From JADJWR01 sp964610575 (lineage in GTDB: Bacteria > Pseudomonadota > Gammaproteobacteria > Burkholderiales > Burkholderiaceae_F): a DNA stretch of 41,043 bases. A program made the translations under genes and the position numbers. The notes under the pieces are model-generated. The model was not told where the DNA came from and did not search any database. It was given only the letters and a program-made list of their open reading frames with translations. Where the stretch lies: positions 1 to 41,043 of the forward strand of contig CAZSYX010000024.1 in assembly GCA_964610575.1 (NCBI GenBank), read 5' to 3'. This document shows positions 24,012-31,645 of the stretch, piece after piece; the first letter of the stretch is position 1; each line of letters opens with the position of its first letter.

Positions 24012-25535
24012 ATGGCCACCATTCGTCAGGCGGACCTGGTCGAGAGCATCGCCGCCGCCCTGCAGTACATCAGCTACTACCACCCGGCCGATTACATCGC
24101 CCATCTGGCCCGCGCCTACGAGGAGGAACAGAGCCCGGCAGCGAAGGATGCGATCGCGCAGATCCTCACCAACTCGAAGATGTGCGCCGAAGGCCACCGG
24201 CCGATCTGCCAGGACACCGGCATCGTCAACGTCTTCCTGAAGGTCGGCATGGACGTGCGCTGGGAGGGCTTCACCGGCTCGCTCGAGGACGCCATCAACG
24301 AAGGCGTACGGCGCGGCTACCTGAATCCCGACAACGTGCTGCGCGCCTCGGTGGTGAGCCCGCCGGAGTTCGGCCGCAAGAACACCAAGGACAACACGCC
24401 GGCGGTGGTCAACGTGCAGATCGTGCCGGGCGATACGGTCGAGGTGCAGGTCGCCGCCAAGGGCGGCGGCTCGGAGAACAAGAGCAAGTTCGTCATGCTC
24501 AACCCGTCCGATTCCATCGTCGACTGGGTGCTGAAGACGGTGCCGACGATGGGCGCCGGCTGGTGCCCGCCGGGCATGCTCGGCATAGGCATCGGCGGCA
24601 CGGCCGAGAAGGCGATGACGATGGCCAAGGAAGCGCTGATGGACGACATCGACATGTACGAGCTGCGCCGCCGCGGCCCGAGCAACGATGTCGAGAAGCT
24701 GCGCCTGGAACTGTTCGAGAAGGTCAACGCGCTCGGCATCGGCGCGCAGGGGCTCGGGGGACTCACCACCGTGCTCGACGTCAAGATCAAGATGTACCCG
24801 ACCCACGCGGCGAGCAAGCCGGTGGCGATGATCCCCAACTGCGCCGCCACCCGCCACGCCCACTTCGTGCTGGACGGCAGTGGCCCGGCCTACCTCGAGC
24901 CGCCGTCGCTCGACCTGTGGCCGAAGGTGCAGTGGGCGCCCGACTACCAGAAGAGCAGGCGCGTCGACTTGAACAAGCTGACCAGGGAGGAGATCGCCTC
25001 GTGGAAGCCGGGTGACACGCTGCTGCTGTCAGGGAAGATGCTGACCGGCCGCGATGCCGCACACCAGCGCATCCAGGACATGCTGGCCAAGGGCGAGAAG
25101 CTGCCGGTCGACTTCACCAATCGCGTCATCTACTACGTCGGCCCGGTCGACCCGGTGCGCGACGAGGTGGTCGGCCCGGCTGGCCCGACCACGGCCACGC
25201 GGATGGACAAGTACACCGAGATGATGCTGGCGCAGACCGGGCTCGTCGCGATGATCGGCAAGTCCGAGCGCGGCCCGACGGCGATCGAGGCGATCCGCAA
25301 GCACAAGAGCGCCTACCTGATGGCCGTCGGCGGCGCCGCCTACCTGGTGGCCAAGGCGATCAAGGCGGCCAAGGTGCTGGCCTTCGGCGACCTCGGCATG
25401 GAGGCGATCTACGAGTTCGACGTCAAGGACATGCCGGTCACGGTCGCGGTGTCCAGCGACGGTACGTCGGTGCACCAGACCGGGCCACGCGAGTGGCAGG
25501 CGAAGATCGGCAAGATTCCGGTCACCGTCGACTGA
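24012..25535 (+). CDS. Fumarate hydratase class I (iron-sulfur type)
   Basis: A 507-residue class I fumarase with fused alpha and beta parts. Cysteines suited to bind the [4Fe-4S] cluster occur in HRPICQDTGIVNVF, GWCPPGMLGIGIGG and MIPNCAATRHAHF. The C-terminal beta domain has PVDPVRDEVVGPAGPTTATRMD and MIGKSERGPTAIEA, both signature segments. It interconverts fumarate and malate in the TCA cycle. The ATG at 24012 follows a GGGGGGAG stretch. It lies downstream of the tctCBA transporter on the same strand, but a 138-base gap means it may have its own promoter (TTTATAG near 23966 is a candidate -10 only). Confidence 0.95.
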   Translation: MATIRQADLVESIAAALQYISYYHPADYIAHLARAYEEEQSPAAKDAIAQILTNSKMCAEGHRPICQDTGIVNVFLKVGMDVRWEGFTGSLEDAINEGVRRGYLNPDNVLRASVVSPPEFGRKNTKDNTPAVVNVQIVPGDTVEVQVAAKGGGSENKSKFVMLNPSDSIVDWVLKTVPTMGAGWCPPGMLGIGIGGTAEKAMTMAKEALMDDIDMYELRRRGPSNDVEKLRLELFEKVNALGIGAQGLGGLTTVLDVKIKMYPTHAASKPVAMIPNCAATRHAHFVLDGSGPAYLEPPSLDLWPKVQWAPDYQKSRRVDLNKLTREEIASWKPGDTLLLSGKMLTGRDAAHQRIQDMLAKGEKLPVDFTNRVIYYVGPVDPVRDEVVGPAGPTTATRMDKYTEMMLAQTGLVAMIGKSERGPTAIEAIRKHKSAYLMAVGGAAYLVAKAIKAAKVLAFGDLGMEAIYEFDVKDMPVTVAVSSDGTSVHQTGPREWQAKIGKIPVTVD

Positions 25536-25553
25536 TTGGTGGACGGCCACAGG

Positions 25554-25622
25554 TGATCTGCTGTCCGTGATCCGCTGTCGGGCTCTGTGCCCAGCGAATC
25601 GACGGTCACGGACACCGGATCA
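25554..25622. repeat. Three-copy 12-mer forming a long imperfect hairpin
   Basis: TGATCTGCTGTC (25554-25565) and TGATCCGCTGTC (25568-25579) are tandem direct copies, and GACACCGGATCA (25611-25622) is the same element inverted. Bases 25554-25574 pair with 25603-25622 (nine uninterrupted pairs in TGTCCGTGA/TCACGGACA, one mismatch, one bulge), and GGGC/GCCC at 25580-25592 closes an inner stem. It fills the gap between the convergent fumarase and cysM genes, so a bidirectional terminator or processing structure is likely. A repeated-element origin is the alternative. Confidence 0.5.
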
Positions 25623-25627
25623 GGAAC

Positions 25628-26533
25628 TCAGGCCGGAAAGATGCCGGTACTGAGATAGCGATCGCCGCGATCGCAGACGACAAACACGATCGTCGCGTTT
25701 TCGACTTCCGCTGCAACCCGCAAAGCGATGACGCACGCGCCCGCCGCGGAGATGCCGCAGAAGATCCCCTCTTCCGCGGCCATGCGACGCGCCATCGCCT
25801 CGGCGTCCGCCTGCGCCACGTATTCCAGCCGATCGACGCGCGACGCGTCGTAGATCTTCGGCAGGTAGGCTTGCGGCCATTTGCGGATGCCCGGAATCTG
25901 CGAACCCTCGGCCGGCTGCGCGCCGACGATATGCACCGCCGGGTTCCGCTCCTTCAGGAAGCTCGACACGCCCATGATCGTGCCGGTGGTACCCATCGCG
26001 CTGACGAAGTGCGTGATGCGCCCGCCGGTGTCGCGCCAGATTTCGGGGCCGGTCGTTTCGTAGTGGGCGCGCGGGTTATCGGCGTTGGCGAACTGGTCGA
26101 GCACCCTTCCCTCGCCCTTGGCCTGCATCTCGAGAGCCAGGTCGCGCGCGTACTCCATTCCGCCCCTGGCCGCCGGCGTCAGGATCAGCTCGGCGCCATA
26201 GGCCGTCATGCTTGCACGGCGCTCGGCGGACAGGTTGTCCGGCATGATCAGCGTCATCCGGTAGCCCTTCATCGCCGCGATCATTGCCAGCGCAATTCCC
26301 GTGTTGCCGCTGGTGGCCTCGATCAGACGGTCACGCGGCCGGATCTCGCCGCGTTCTTCCGCACGCCGGATCATCGAATAGGCCGGTCGGTCCTTGACCG
26401 AGCCGCCCGGGTTGTTGCCCTCGAGCTTGCCGAGGATCACGTTGCCGCGGCGAGCGCTCTCGTCGGTACCAATGCGTTGCAGTCTTACCAGCGGCGTATT
26501 GCCGATGGTGGCCTCGATGCTCTGGTAGCTCAT
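25628..26533 (-). CDS. cysM: Cysteine synthase B (O-acetylserine/thiosulfate sulfhydrylase)
   Basis: A 301-residue PLP enzyme. The PLP lysine is Lys47 in NNPGGSVKDRPAYS; the phosphate or substrate loop is EATSGNTGIALA; and GTTGTIMGVSSFLKE binds the cofactor phosphate. CysM-type sequences, unlike CysK, can use thiosulfate to form S-sulfocysteine, which fits a thiosulfate-using organism. The start overlaps the stop of the ComEA-like gene (ATGA), so it is the distal member of the lapA-lapB-comEA-like-cysM transcript. Confidence 0.95.
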   Translation of the reverse strand: MSYQSIEATIGNTPLVRLQRIGTDESARRGNVILGKLEGNNPGGSVKDRPAYSMIRRAEERGEIRPRDRLIEATSGNTGIALAMIAAMKGYRMTLIMPDNLSAERRASMTAYGAELILTPAARGGMEYARDLALEMQAKGEGRVLDQFANADNPRAHYETTGPEIWRDTGGRITHFVSAMGTTGTIMGVSSFLKERNPAVHIVGAQPAEGSQIPGIRKWPQAYLPKIYDASRVDRLEYVAQADAEAMARRMAAEEGIFCGISAAGACVIALRVAAEVENATIVFVVCDRGDRYLSTGIFPA

Positions 26534-26805
26534 TTCCGCTTTTCCGTGTCGGCGGCAAGCGGCTTGCCGTTGACGGTCAGACCCTGCCGATCGAGCTGCT
26601 CGGCCCGTTTGCCGCGGATACCGGCCACGCGCGCAGCGAGATCAGTCCAGTCGGCGAAGGGCCGTTCGCTGCGCGCCTGCAGGATTCGTTCGGTCGTTGC
26701 GACGCCCAGGCCGGGCACCTGCTCGAGCTGGGAACGGGTGGCGGTGTTGATTTCAAGCGCCGCCGCCAATGCCGGCAGCAGCGCAAGTATCGACAGGATG
26801 CGCAT
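26530..26805 (-). CDS. ComEA-like helix-hairpin-helix protein
   Basis: A 91-residue exported protein: a short signal (residues 1-16, ending AAALE) followed by EINTATRSQLEQVPGLGVATTERILQAR, the ComEA helix-hairpin-helix DNA-binding repeat. A second hairpin, VAGIRGKRAEQLDRQGL, follows. ComEA homologues hold incoming DNA in the periplasm during natural transformation; short stand-alone versions are common in Betaproteobacteria, where their role is less certain. It lies nine bases after lapB and overlaps cysM. Confidence 0.88.
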   Translation of the reverse strand: MRILSILALLPALAAALEINTATRSQLEQVPGLGVATTERILQARSERPFADWTDLAARVAGIRGKRAEQLDRQGLTVNGKPLAADTEKRK

Positions 26806-26814
26806 TGCGCCGAC

Positions 26815-27987
26815 CTACTGGGCGTCGAGTTCTTCGATGCGACGCGGCGGGTAGCTGTCCCAGCTGGTGCAGCCGGGGCATTGCCAGTGGAACTCGCGCG
26901 CGCGGAAGCCGCACTTGCTGCAGCGGTAGCGCGCCAGCTTGCGGGCCTGTGCCTGGATCAGCGTCCGCAGCTGTTCCACCGGCGCATCGCCGAACGCTGC
27001 GGCTGCGCGCGAGGCCAGCAGCCTCTCGAAACCGAGCAGCGACGGATGCCGCTGCAGTTCGTCGCGGAGCAGCGCTTCGGCAGCGGGCGGGCTCTCCCAG
27101 GCCGCAACGCGCGCGTGCGCGATGTCGAGCAGGTCGATCGACGGATGATCGAGCAGGCTGCGGCGCAGGAAGTTCAGTGCCTCGGCACGGCGGCCGGCCG
27201 CATCGAGCGCGTCGGCCAGCCGACCAGCGACGAGCGGCAGGTACTCGGGATTCATCTCGCCGACGCCGCGCCAGTGACTGATCGCCTCTTCGCCCTCACC
27301 ACGGCGCGCCGCCAGATCGCCGGCGAGGATCGCCGCGCGCACCGACTTGCGGTTGATCTTCAGCGCCTGCTCGAGATGGTTCCGTGCGCCCTCCTCATCC
27401 TTCGCTGCCAGCGCCTTCTCGGCCGACTCGCAGTGGAAGTGGGCGACCTGCGCATGGCTGCTCTCGCCCGCCTCGCGCTCCAGCCTGCGCGCAATCTCGA
27501 TCGCCTTGCCCCACTCGCGCTCCATCTGGTAGATGCGCAGCAGCGCGCGCAGCGCCTCGACCCGATGGCGTGGCTCGTCGAGCAGCCGCGCGAAGCTATC
27601 TTCGGCGCGATCGAGCAAGCCGCCCTTGAGGAAATCCTGGCCGAGCTCGGCCAGTGCCTCGGCGCGGCTGCGCGCGGGCAGGTCGGCGCGGTTCAGCAGG
27701 TGCGTGTGGATGCGAACGGCACGGTCGACCTCACCACGCCGACGGAACAGGTTGCCGAGTGCGAAATGCAGGTCGATCGTCTCGGGGTCGAGCCTGACGA
27801 CCTCGATGAAAGCATCGATCGCCTTGTCCGGCTGCTCGTTGAGCAGGTAGTTGAGGCCGCGGAAATAGGCGCGTGGCCCGCCGTCAGCCTCACCGCTGCG
27901 CTGGCGGGCGTCGACACCGCGCAGCCACCAGCCCGCCGCGAACAGCAGCGGCAGCAGCACCAGGTACCAGAGCTCGAACTCGATCAT
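26815..27987 (-). CDS. lapB: LapB (YciM), LPS assembly regulator with TPR repeats
   Basis: A 390-residue inner-membrane-anchored protein. One N-terminal membrane helix (residues 5-20) is followed by tetratricopeptide repeats through about residue 330, including YLLNEQPDKAIDAFIEVVRLD. A C-terminal rubredoxin-like knuckle has Cys356, Cys359, Cys370 and Cys373 (CSKC and CPGC). LapB coordinates LPS production by promoting FtsH turnover of LpxC. It starts inside the lapA stop (ATGA). Confidence 0.95.
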   Translation of the reverse strand: MIEFELWYLVLLPLLFAAGWWLRGVDARQRSGEADGGPRAYFRGLNYLLNEQPDKAIDAFIEVVRLDPETIDLHFALGNLFRRRGEVDRAVRIHTHLLNRADLPARSRAEALAELGQDFLKGGLLDRAEDSFARLLDEPRHRVEALRALLRIYQMEREWGKAIEIARRLEREAGESSHAQVAHFHCESAEKALAAKDEEGARNHLEQALKINRKSVRAAILAGDLAARRGEGEEAISHWRGVGEMNPEYLPLVAGRLADALDAAGRRAEALNFLRRSLLDHPSIDLLDIAHARVAAWESPPAAEALLRDELQRHPSLLGFERLLASRAAAAFGDAPVEQLRTLIQAQARKLARYRCSKCGFRAREFHWQCPGCTSWDSYPPRRIEELDAQ

Positions 27988-28358
27988 CGGCGCGTCGCCG
28001 CGCTGCCGCCTTCGGCCATGTCGAGTTCGCCCACCGCGCCGGCACGGCGAGCGACATTGGCCAGGCGATCGCCGCCGACCTCCCGGTCGGCAACGGGGGC
28101 GGCCCGCACCCGCTTCTCACCGCTGTCGACGGCTGCTGCGCGCCGGTGCAGGCGGTACAGCCGCGGCGCCAGTGCCATCGCGCCGAGCAGCATGCCGGCG
28201 AGCAGGCAGCCGAGCATCACCAGCACAAGCGGAACGTCGTCCCAGCGCAGGTTCTCGGTCAGCCGAACGGTGACCGGCATCGTGTTCTTAAGCGCGAACC
28301 ACAGGACGGCGAGAAAGAACAGCAGGCGCAGCAGCCAGGCGATGACGTTCATCCGCAT
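27984..28358 (-). CDS. lapA: LapA-like LPS assembly membrane protein (DUF1049)
   Basis: A 124-residue protein with two membrane segments (about residues 6-21 and 40-62), the signature ALKNTMPVTVRLTENLRWDDVPLVLV between them, and a charged cytoplasmic tail. LapA pairs with LapB in control of lipopolysaccharide assembly. The ATG at 28358 has GGGAG five bases upstream; a second ATG two codons later is possible. The stop overlaps lapB as ATGA. The tail is longer than in E. coli and rich in Arg and Ala. Confidence 0.88.
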   Translation of the reverse strand: MRMNVIAWLLRLLFFLAVLWFALKNTMPVTVRLTENLRWDDVPLVLVMLGCLLAGMLLGAMALAPRLYRLHRRAAAVDSGEKRVRAAPVADREVGGDRLANVARRAGAVGELDMAEGGSAATRR

Positions 28359-28429
28359 GCGTCTCCCATCGTCGAAGCATTCTAAGCGCGCCCGGCTTTT
28401 CGGCGACCTAGCGTGCCTCGGGCGAGGCG

Positions 28430-28456
28430 AAAAAAAGCCCCGCACTCGGCGGGGCT
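28430..28456 (-). terminator. Intrinsic terminator after ihfB
   Basis: AGCCCCGC (28436-28443) and GCGGGGCT (28449-28456) form an eight-pair stem with a five-base loop. On the minus strand it is followed by a run of seven T (28436-28430). It lies 20 bases after the ihfB stop and separates the rpsA-ihfB transcript from lapAB. Confidence 0.92.
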
Positions 28457-28475
28457 GCAATTCGAGGCAAGGACC

Positions 28476-28805
28476 TCAGTCCGATGAACCTTCGACCGGC
28501 GCCGGTTGCTGCTCGACGCCCTGATCGACGCGACTGCGAAGTTCCTTGCCGGCCTTGAAGTGCGGCACGAACTTCGCCGGCACGTGCACCCGCTCGCCGG
28601 ACTTCGGATTACGCCCAACGCGCGGCGGCCGGTAGTTGAGCGCGAAGCTGCCGAAGCCGCGGATCTCCACCCGGCCGCCTTCGGCCAGCGCCTGCGTCAT
28701 CGTGTCGAGCATGCACTTCACCGCCTCGTCCGCGTCGCGCGGCGGCAGCCGCGGGTTGCGCTCGGAAAGGCGGCTGATCAGCTCGGAACGGGTCAGCATC
28801 TTCAT
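28476..28805 (-). CDS. ihfB: Integration host factor beta subunit
   Basis: A 109-residue member of the HU/IHF family. The N-terminus MKMLTRSELISRLSE and the DNA-binding beta arms with RVEIRGFGSFALNYRPPRVGRNPKSGE are characteristic; GRNPKSG carries the intercalating proline. IHF bends DNA by about 160 degrees and assists recombination and transcription. It follows rpsA by 18 bases, its typical place, and has a C-terminal Gln/Pro/Ser tail. An ATG two codons later is also possible. Confidence 0.96.
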   Translation of the reverse strand: MKMLTRSELISRLSERNPRLPPRDADEAVKCMLDTMTQALAEGGRVEIRGFGSFALNYRPPRVGRNPKSGERVHVPAKFVPHFKAGKELRSRVDQGVEQQPAPVEGSSD

Positions 28806-28823
28806 GGCAGTCGCGCCTGTGGG

Positions 28824-30527
28824 CTAGCGATTGTCGAGCTTGGCCTTCAGAAGTGCACCCAGGCTGGTGGTGCCGGTGGCAGCCTCGGCCTTCATCCGCT
28901 CCATCGCCTCGCTCGCCTCGGCGCTGTCCCTGGCCTTGATCGACAGGTTCAGGCTGCGGTTCTTGCGGTCGACGTTGATGATCAGCGCGGTCACCGAATC
29001 GCCTTCCTTCAGGTGGTTGCGAGCATCCTCGACGCGGTCGGACGAGATCTCCGAGGCGCGCAGGTAGCCCTCGACGTCGCCGCCCAGATCGATGACGGCG
29101 CCCTTGGCGTCGACGCTCTTGACCGTGCCGGTGACCAGCGAACCCTTCTCGTGCGTGGCGGCGAAATTGTTGAACGGATCGCCGGCCATCTGCTTGATGC
29201 CAAGCGAGATGCGCTCGCGCTCGACGTCGATGGCGAGCACCATCGCCTCGACCTCGTCGCCCTTCTTGAACTTGCGCACGGCATCCTCGCCGGGCTCGTT
29301 CCACGACAGGTCGGACAGGTGCACCAGGCCATCGATGTTGCCGGGCAGGCCGATGAACACGCCGAAGTCGGTGATCGACTTGATCTGCCCTTTGACGCGG
29401 TCGCCCTTCTTGTGCGCGATGGCGAAGTCGTCCCACGGATTCGGCTTGCACTGCTTCATGCCAAGCGAGATGCGGCGGCGATCTTCGTCGATCTCGAGCA
29501 CCATGACCTCGACCTCGTCGCCGAGGGCGACCACCTTCTTCGGGTCGACGTTCTTGTTGGTCCAGTCCATCTCGGAGACGTGCACCAGACCCTCGATGCC
29601 GGCCTCGATCTCGACGAACGCGCCGTAGTCGGTGATGTTGGTGATCTTGCCGAACAGTCGCGTGCTCTGCGGATAGCGGCGGCCCAGTCCGACCCACGGA
29701 TCCTCGCCAAGCTGCTTCAGGCCCAGCGACACTCGGTTCTTCTCCTGGTCGAACTTCAGGACCTTGGCCGTCAGCTCCTGGCCAACCTGAACCACCTCGT
29801 TCGGGTGCCGTACGCGACGCCACGCCAGATCGGTGATGTGCAGCAGGCCGTCGATGCCGCCCAGGTCGACAAAGGCGCCGTAGTCGGTGATGTTCTTGAC
29901 AACACCCTTGACGATCGAGCCCTCGCGCAGGGTCTCGAGCAGCTTGGCGCGTTCCTCACCCATGCTCGCTTCGATCACGGCGCGGCGCGACAGCACCACG
30001 TTGTTGCGCTTGCGGTCGAGCTTGATGACCTTGAACTCGAGCGTCTTGCCTTCGTACGGCGTGGTGTCCTTGACCGGGCGCGTGTCGACCAGCGAGCCCG
30101 GCAGGAAGGCGCGGATGCCGTTGGTCATGACCGTCAGGCCGCCCTTGACCTTGCCGGAGATGGTGCCGCTCACCAGCTCGCCGTTCTCCAGCGCCTTTTC
30201 AAGGTTCAGCCAGGCGGCCAGGCGCTTGGCCTTGTCACGCGACAGGATGGTGTCGCCGTAGCCGTTTTCCAGCGATTCGATCGCCACCGAGACGAAGTCG
30301 CCCGGTTTGACGTCGAGTTCGCCGAGATCGTTCTTGAATTCCTCGAGCGGGATGTAGGCCTCGCTCTTGAGGCCGGCGTTGACCACCACGAAGTTGTAGT
30401 CGACGCGGACCACCTCGGCGGTGATCACCTCGCCTTGCCGCATCTCCTTGCGTGCCAGGCTTTCTTCGAAAAGTGCTGCGAAGCTCTCTTTGCCAGAGCC
30501 GGTTTGTTGAGTTGCAACGGAAGACAT
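28824..30527 (-). CDS. rpsA: 30S ribosomal protein S1
   Basis: A 567-residue protein with six S1 RNA-binding domains. The repeats DYGAFVDLGGIDGLLHITDLAW, DYGAFVEIEAGIEGLVHVSEMDW and DFGVFIGLPGNIDGLVHLSDLSW show the central domains 3 to 5. S1 brings messages to the 30S subunit. The ATG at 30527 has GAAGG at good spacing; the frame is open 28 codons further, but without family similarity. It lies between cmk and ihfB as usual, with a stem-loop in its leader that could be a site of autoregulation. Confidence 0.97.
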   Translation of the reverse strand: MSSVATQQTGSGKESFAALFEESLARKEMRQGEVITAEVVRVDYNFVVVNAGLKSEAYIPLEEFKNDLGELDVKPGDFVSVAIESLENGYGDTILSRDKAKRLAAWLNLEKALENGELVSGTISGKVKGGLTVMTNGIRAFLPGSLVDTRPVKDTTPYEGKTLEFKVIKLDRKRNNVVLSRRAVIEASMGEERAKLLETLREGSIVKGVVKNITDYGAFVDLGGIDGLLHITDLAWRRVRHPNEVVQVGQELTAKVLKFDQEKNRVSLGLKQLGEDPWVGLGRRYPQSTRLFGKITNITDYGAFVEIEAGIEGLVHVSEMDWTNKNVDPKKVVALGDEVEVMVLEIDEDRRRISLGMKQCKPNPWDDFAIAHKKGDRVKGQIKSITDFGVFIGLPGNIDGLVHLSDLSWNEPGEDAVRKFKKGDEVEAMVLAIDVERERISLGIKQMAGDPFNNFAATHEKGSLVTGTVKSVDAKGAVIDLGGDVEGYLRASEISSDRVEDARNHLKEGDSVTALIINVDRKNRSLNLSIKARDSAEASEAMERMKAEAATGTTSLGALLKAKLDNR

Positions 30528-30594
30528 CAATTGACCTTCAATCGCGCCAGGGCCTTGCGCCCCAGCGGAGTTGAACACCACGCGGCCTGCTCGA

Positions 30595-30624
30595 GGAGCG
30601 GCACCGCGCACCCTTTGCCGCTCC
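30595..30624 (-). promoter_or_regulatory. Stem-loop in the cmk-rpsA gap (rpsA leader)
   Basis: GGAGCGGCA (30595-30603) is perfectly complementary to TGCCGCTCC (30616-30624), with a twelve-base loop. It is about 70 bases before the rpsA start and just after the cmk stop. No U run follows on the minus strand, so it is not a standard terminator. In enterobacteria the rpsA leader is structured and S1 represses its own translation, so a similar role is possible. Confidence 0.4.
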
Positions 30625-30640
30625 GCGAATCCGCCGCGGG

Positions 30641-31297
30641 TCAGCGTTCGCCGTGCCAGCGCAAGATCTGCGACACGACCTGTTCGATGGAAAGATCCGA
30701 ACTGTCGAGCTGGCGGGCGTCTTCGGCAGGTCTCAGCGGCGCCGCGGAACGGCTGCTGTCGCGTTCGTCACGCGCCCTGAGATCCTGCAAAAGGATCGGG
30801 ATATTACTCGGGAAACCCTTTTCGCTCAACTGCTTATGGCGTCGCGCGGCGCGCGCCTCGACGCTCGCGGTGAGGAAGACCTTCAGCCCGGCATCTGGAA
30901 AGACGACCGTGCCCATGTCGCGTCCGTCGGCCACCAGTCCGGGGGGGCGGCGGAAGCTCTTCTGCAGGGCCAGCAGCGCGTCGCGCAGCGACGGGTGGAC
31001 GGCGATCCGGGACGCCATGGCGCCGACGTCCTCGCGACGGATGTCGTTGGTGACGTCGCGCCCGTCCAGGTTGATGCGGTCGCCGGCGAAGTGCGGCTGC
31101 AGGCGCCGCGCCAGATCGGCCAGCGCAGACGCATCCCCGGCGTCGACGCCTGATTCGAGAGCGCGCAGCGCCACCAGCCGGTACAGCGCCCCGCTGTCCA
31201 GGTAGTGCCAGCCGAGCGCAGCGGCGAGGCGCTGCGCCACAGTGCCCTTGCCGGACGCGGTCGGCCCGTCGATCGCAATCACCGGCACCTGATCCAT
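30641..31297 (-). CDS. cmk: Cytidylate kinase
   Basis: A 218-residue kinase that phosphorylates CMP and dCMP. The phosphate loop is VIAIDGPTASGKGT at residues 5-18. VADGRDMGTVVFPDAGLKVFLTAS and RDERDSSRSAAPLRPAEDA are the usual CMP-binding and LID segments. The ATG at 31297 has AAAGG upstream. It heads the cmk-rpsA-ihfB run; a small opposite-strand gene separates it from aroA. Confidence 0.96.
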   Translation of the reverse strand: MDQVPVIAIDGPTASGKGTVAQRLAAALGWHYLDSGALYRLVALRALESGVDAGDASALADLARRLQPHFAGDRINLDGRDVTNDIRREDVGAMASRIAVHPSLRDALLALQKSFRRPPGLVADGRDMGTVVFPDAGLKVFLTASVEARAARRHKQLSEKGFPSNIPILLQDLRARDERDSSRSAAPLRPAEDARQLDSSDLSIEQVVSQILRWHGER

Positions 31298-31396
31298 CAA
31301 CAGCCTTTCGCTATCGGTTCGATCAACACAATTCAATGCACGTCAGCGTTGCCGTCACTACCATGCCGAGAACGCTTCTCACTTAAGGAGTTTGCG

Positions 31397-31645
31397 ATGC
31401 GAGTCCCGCTCTCACATAGCCTGGCGAAGACCGGCACCTTCGCCGTCGTTCACTTCGCCGTCGCCTTCACGATCGCCTACCTGCTGACCGGCAGTGTGGC
31501 CATCGCCAGCGCCCTGGCCCTGCTCGAGCCGCTGGCCAATACCGTCGCCTACCTGCTGCACGAGCGCGCCTGGGCGCGCGTCACGCCGCGCTCGGTGCCG
31601 TCAATGTCGCCAGTTCCGCAAAGAATCGCGGAAAAGTCTTGCTGA
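31397..31645 (+). CDS. DUF2061 family small membrane protein
   Basis: An 82-residue protein with the family pattern SLAKTGTFAVVHFAVAFTIAYLLTGSVAIASALALLEPLANTVAYLLHERAW: two membrane helices with a conserved His and an ending HERAW. The function of DUF2061 is unknown. The ATG at 31397 has AAGGAG seven bases upstream. It is the only plus-strand gene between 25554 and 38760, divergent from cmk, and its last 65 bases overlap the 3' end of aroA in the opposite direction. Confidence 0.85.
   Translation: MRVPLSHSLAKTGTFAVVHFAVAFTIAYLLTGSVAIASALALLEPLANTVAYLLHERAWARVTPRSVPSMSPVPQRIAEKSC

Noticed and set aside
28506..31205. An 899-codon open frame on the plus strand opposite ihfB, rpsA and cmk
   Set aside because: It is the antisense of three certain genes and has no domain; long antisense frames are expected at high GC.
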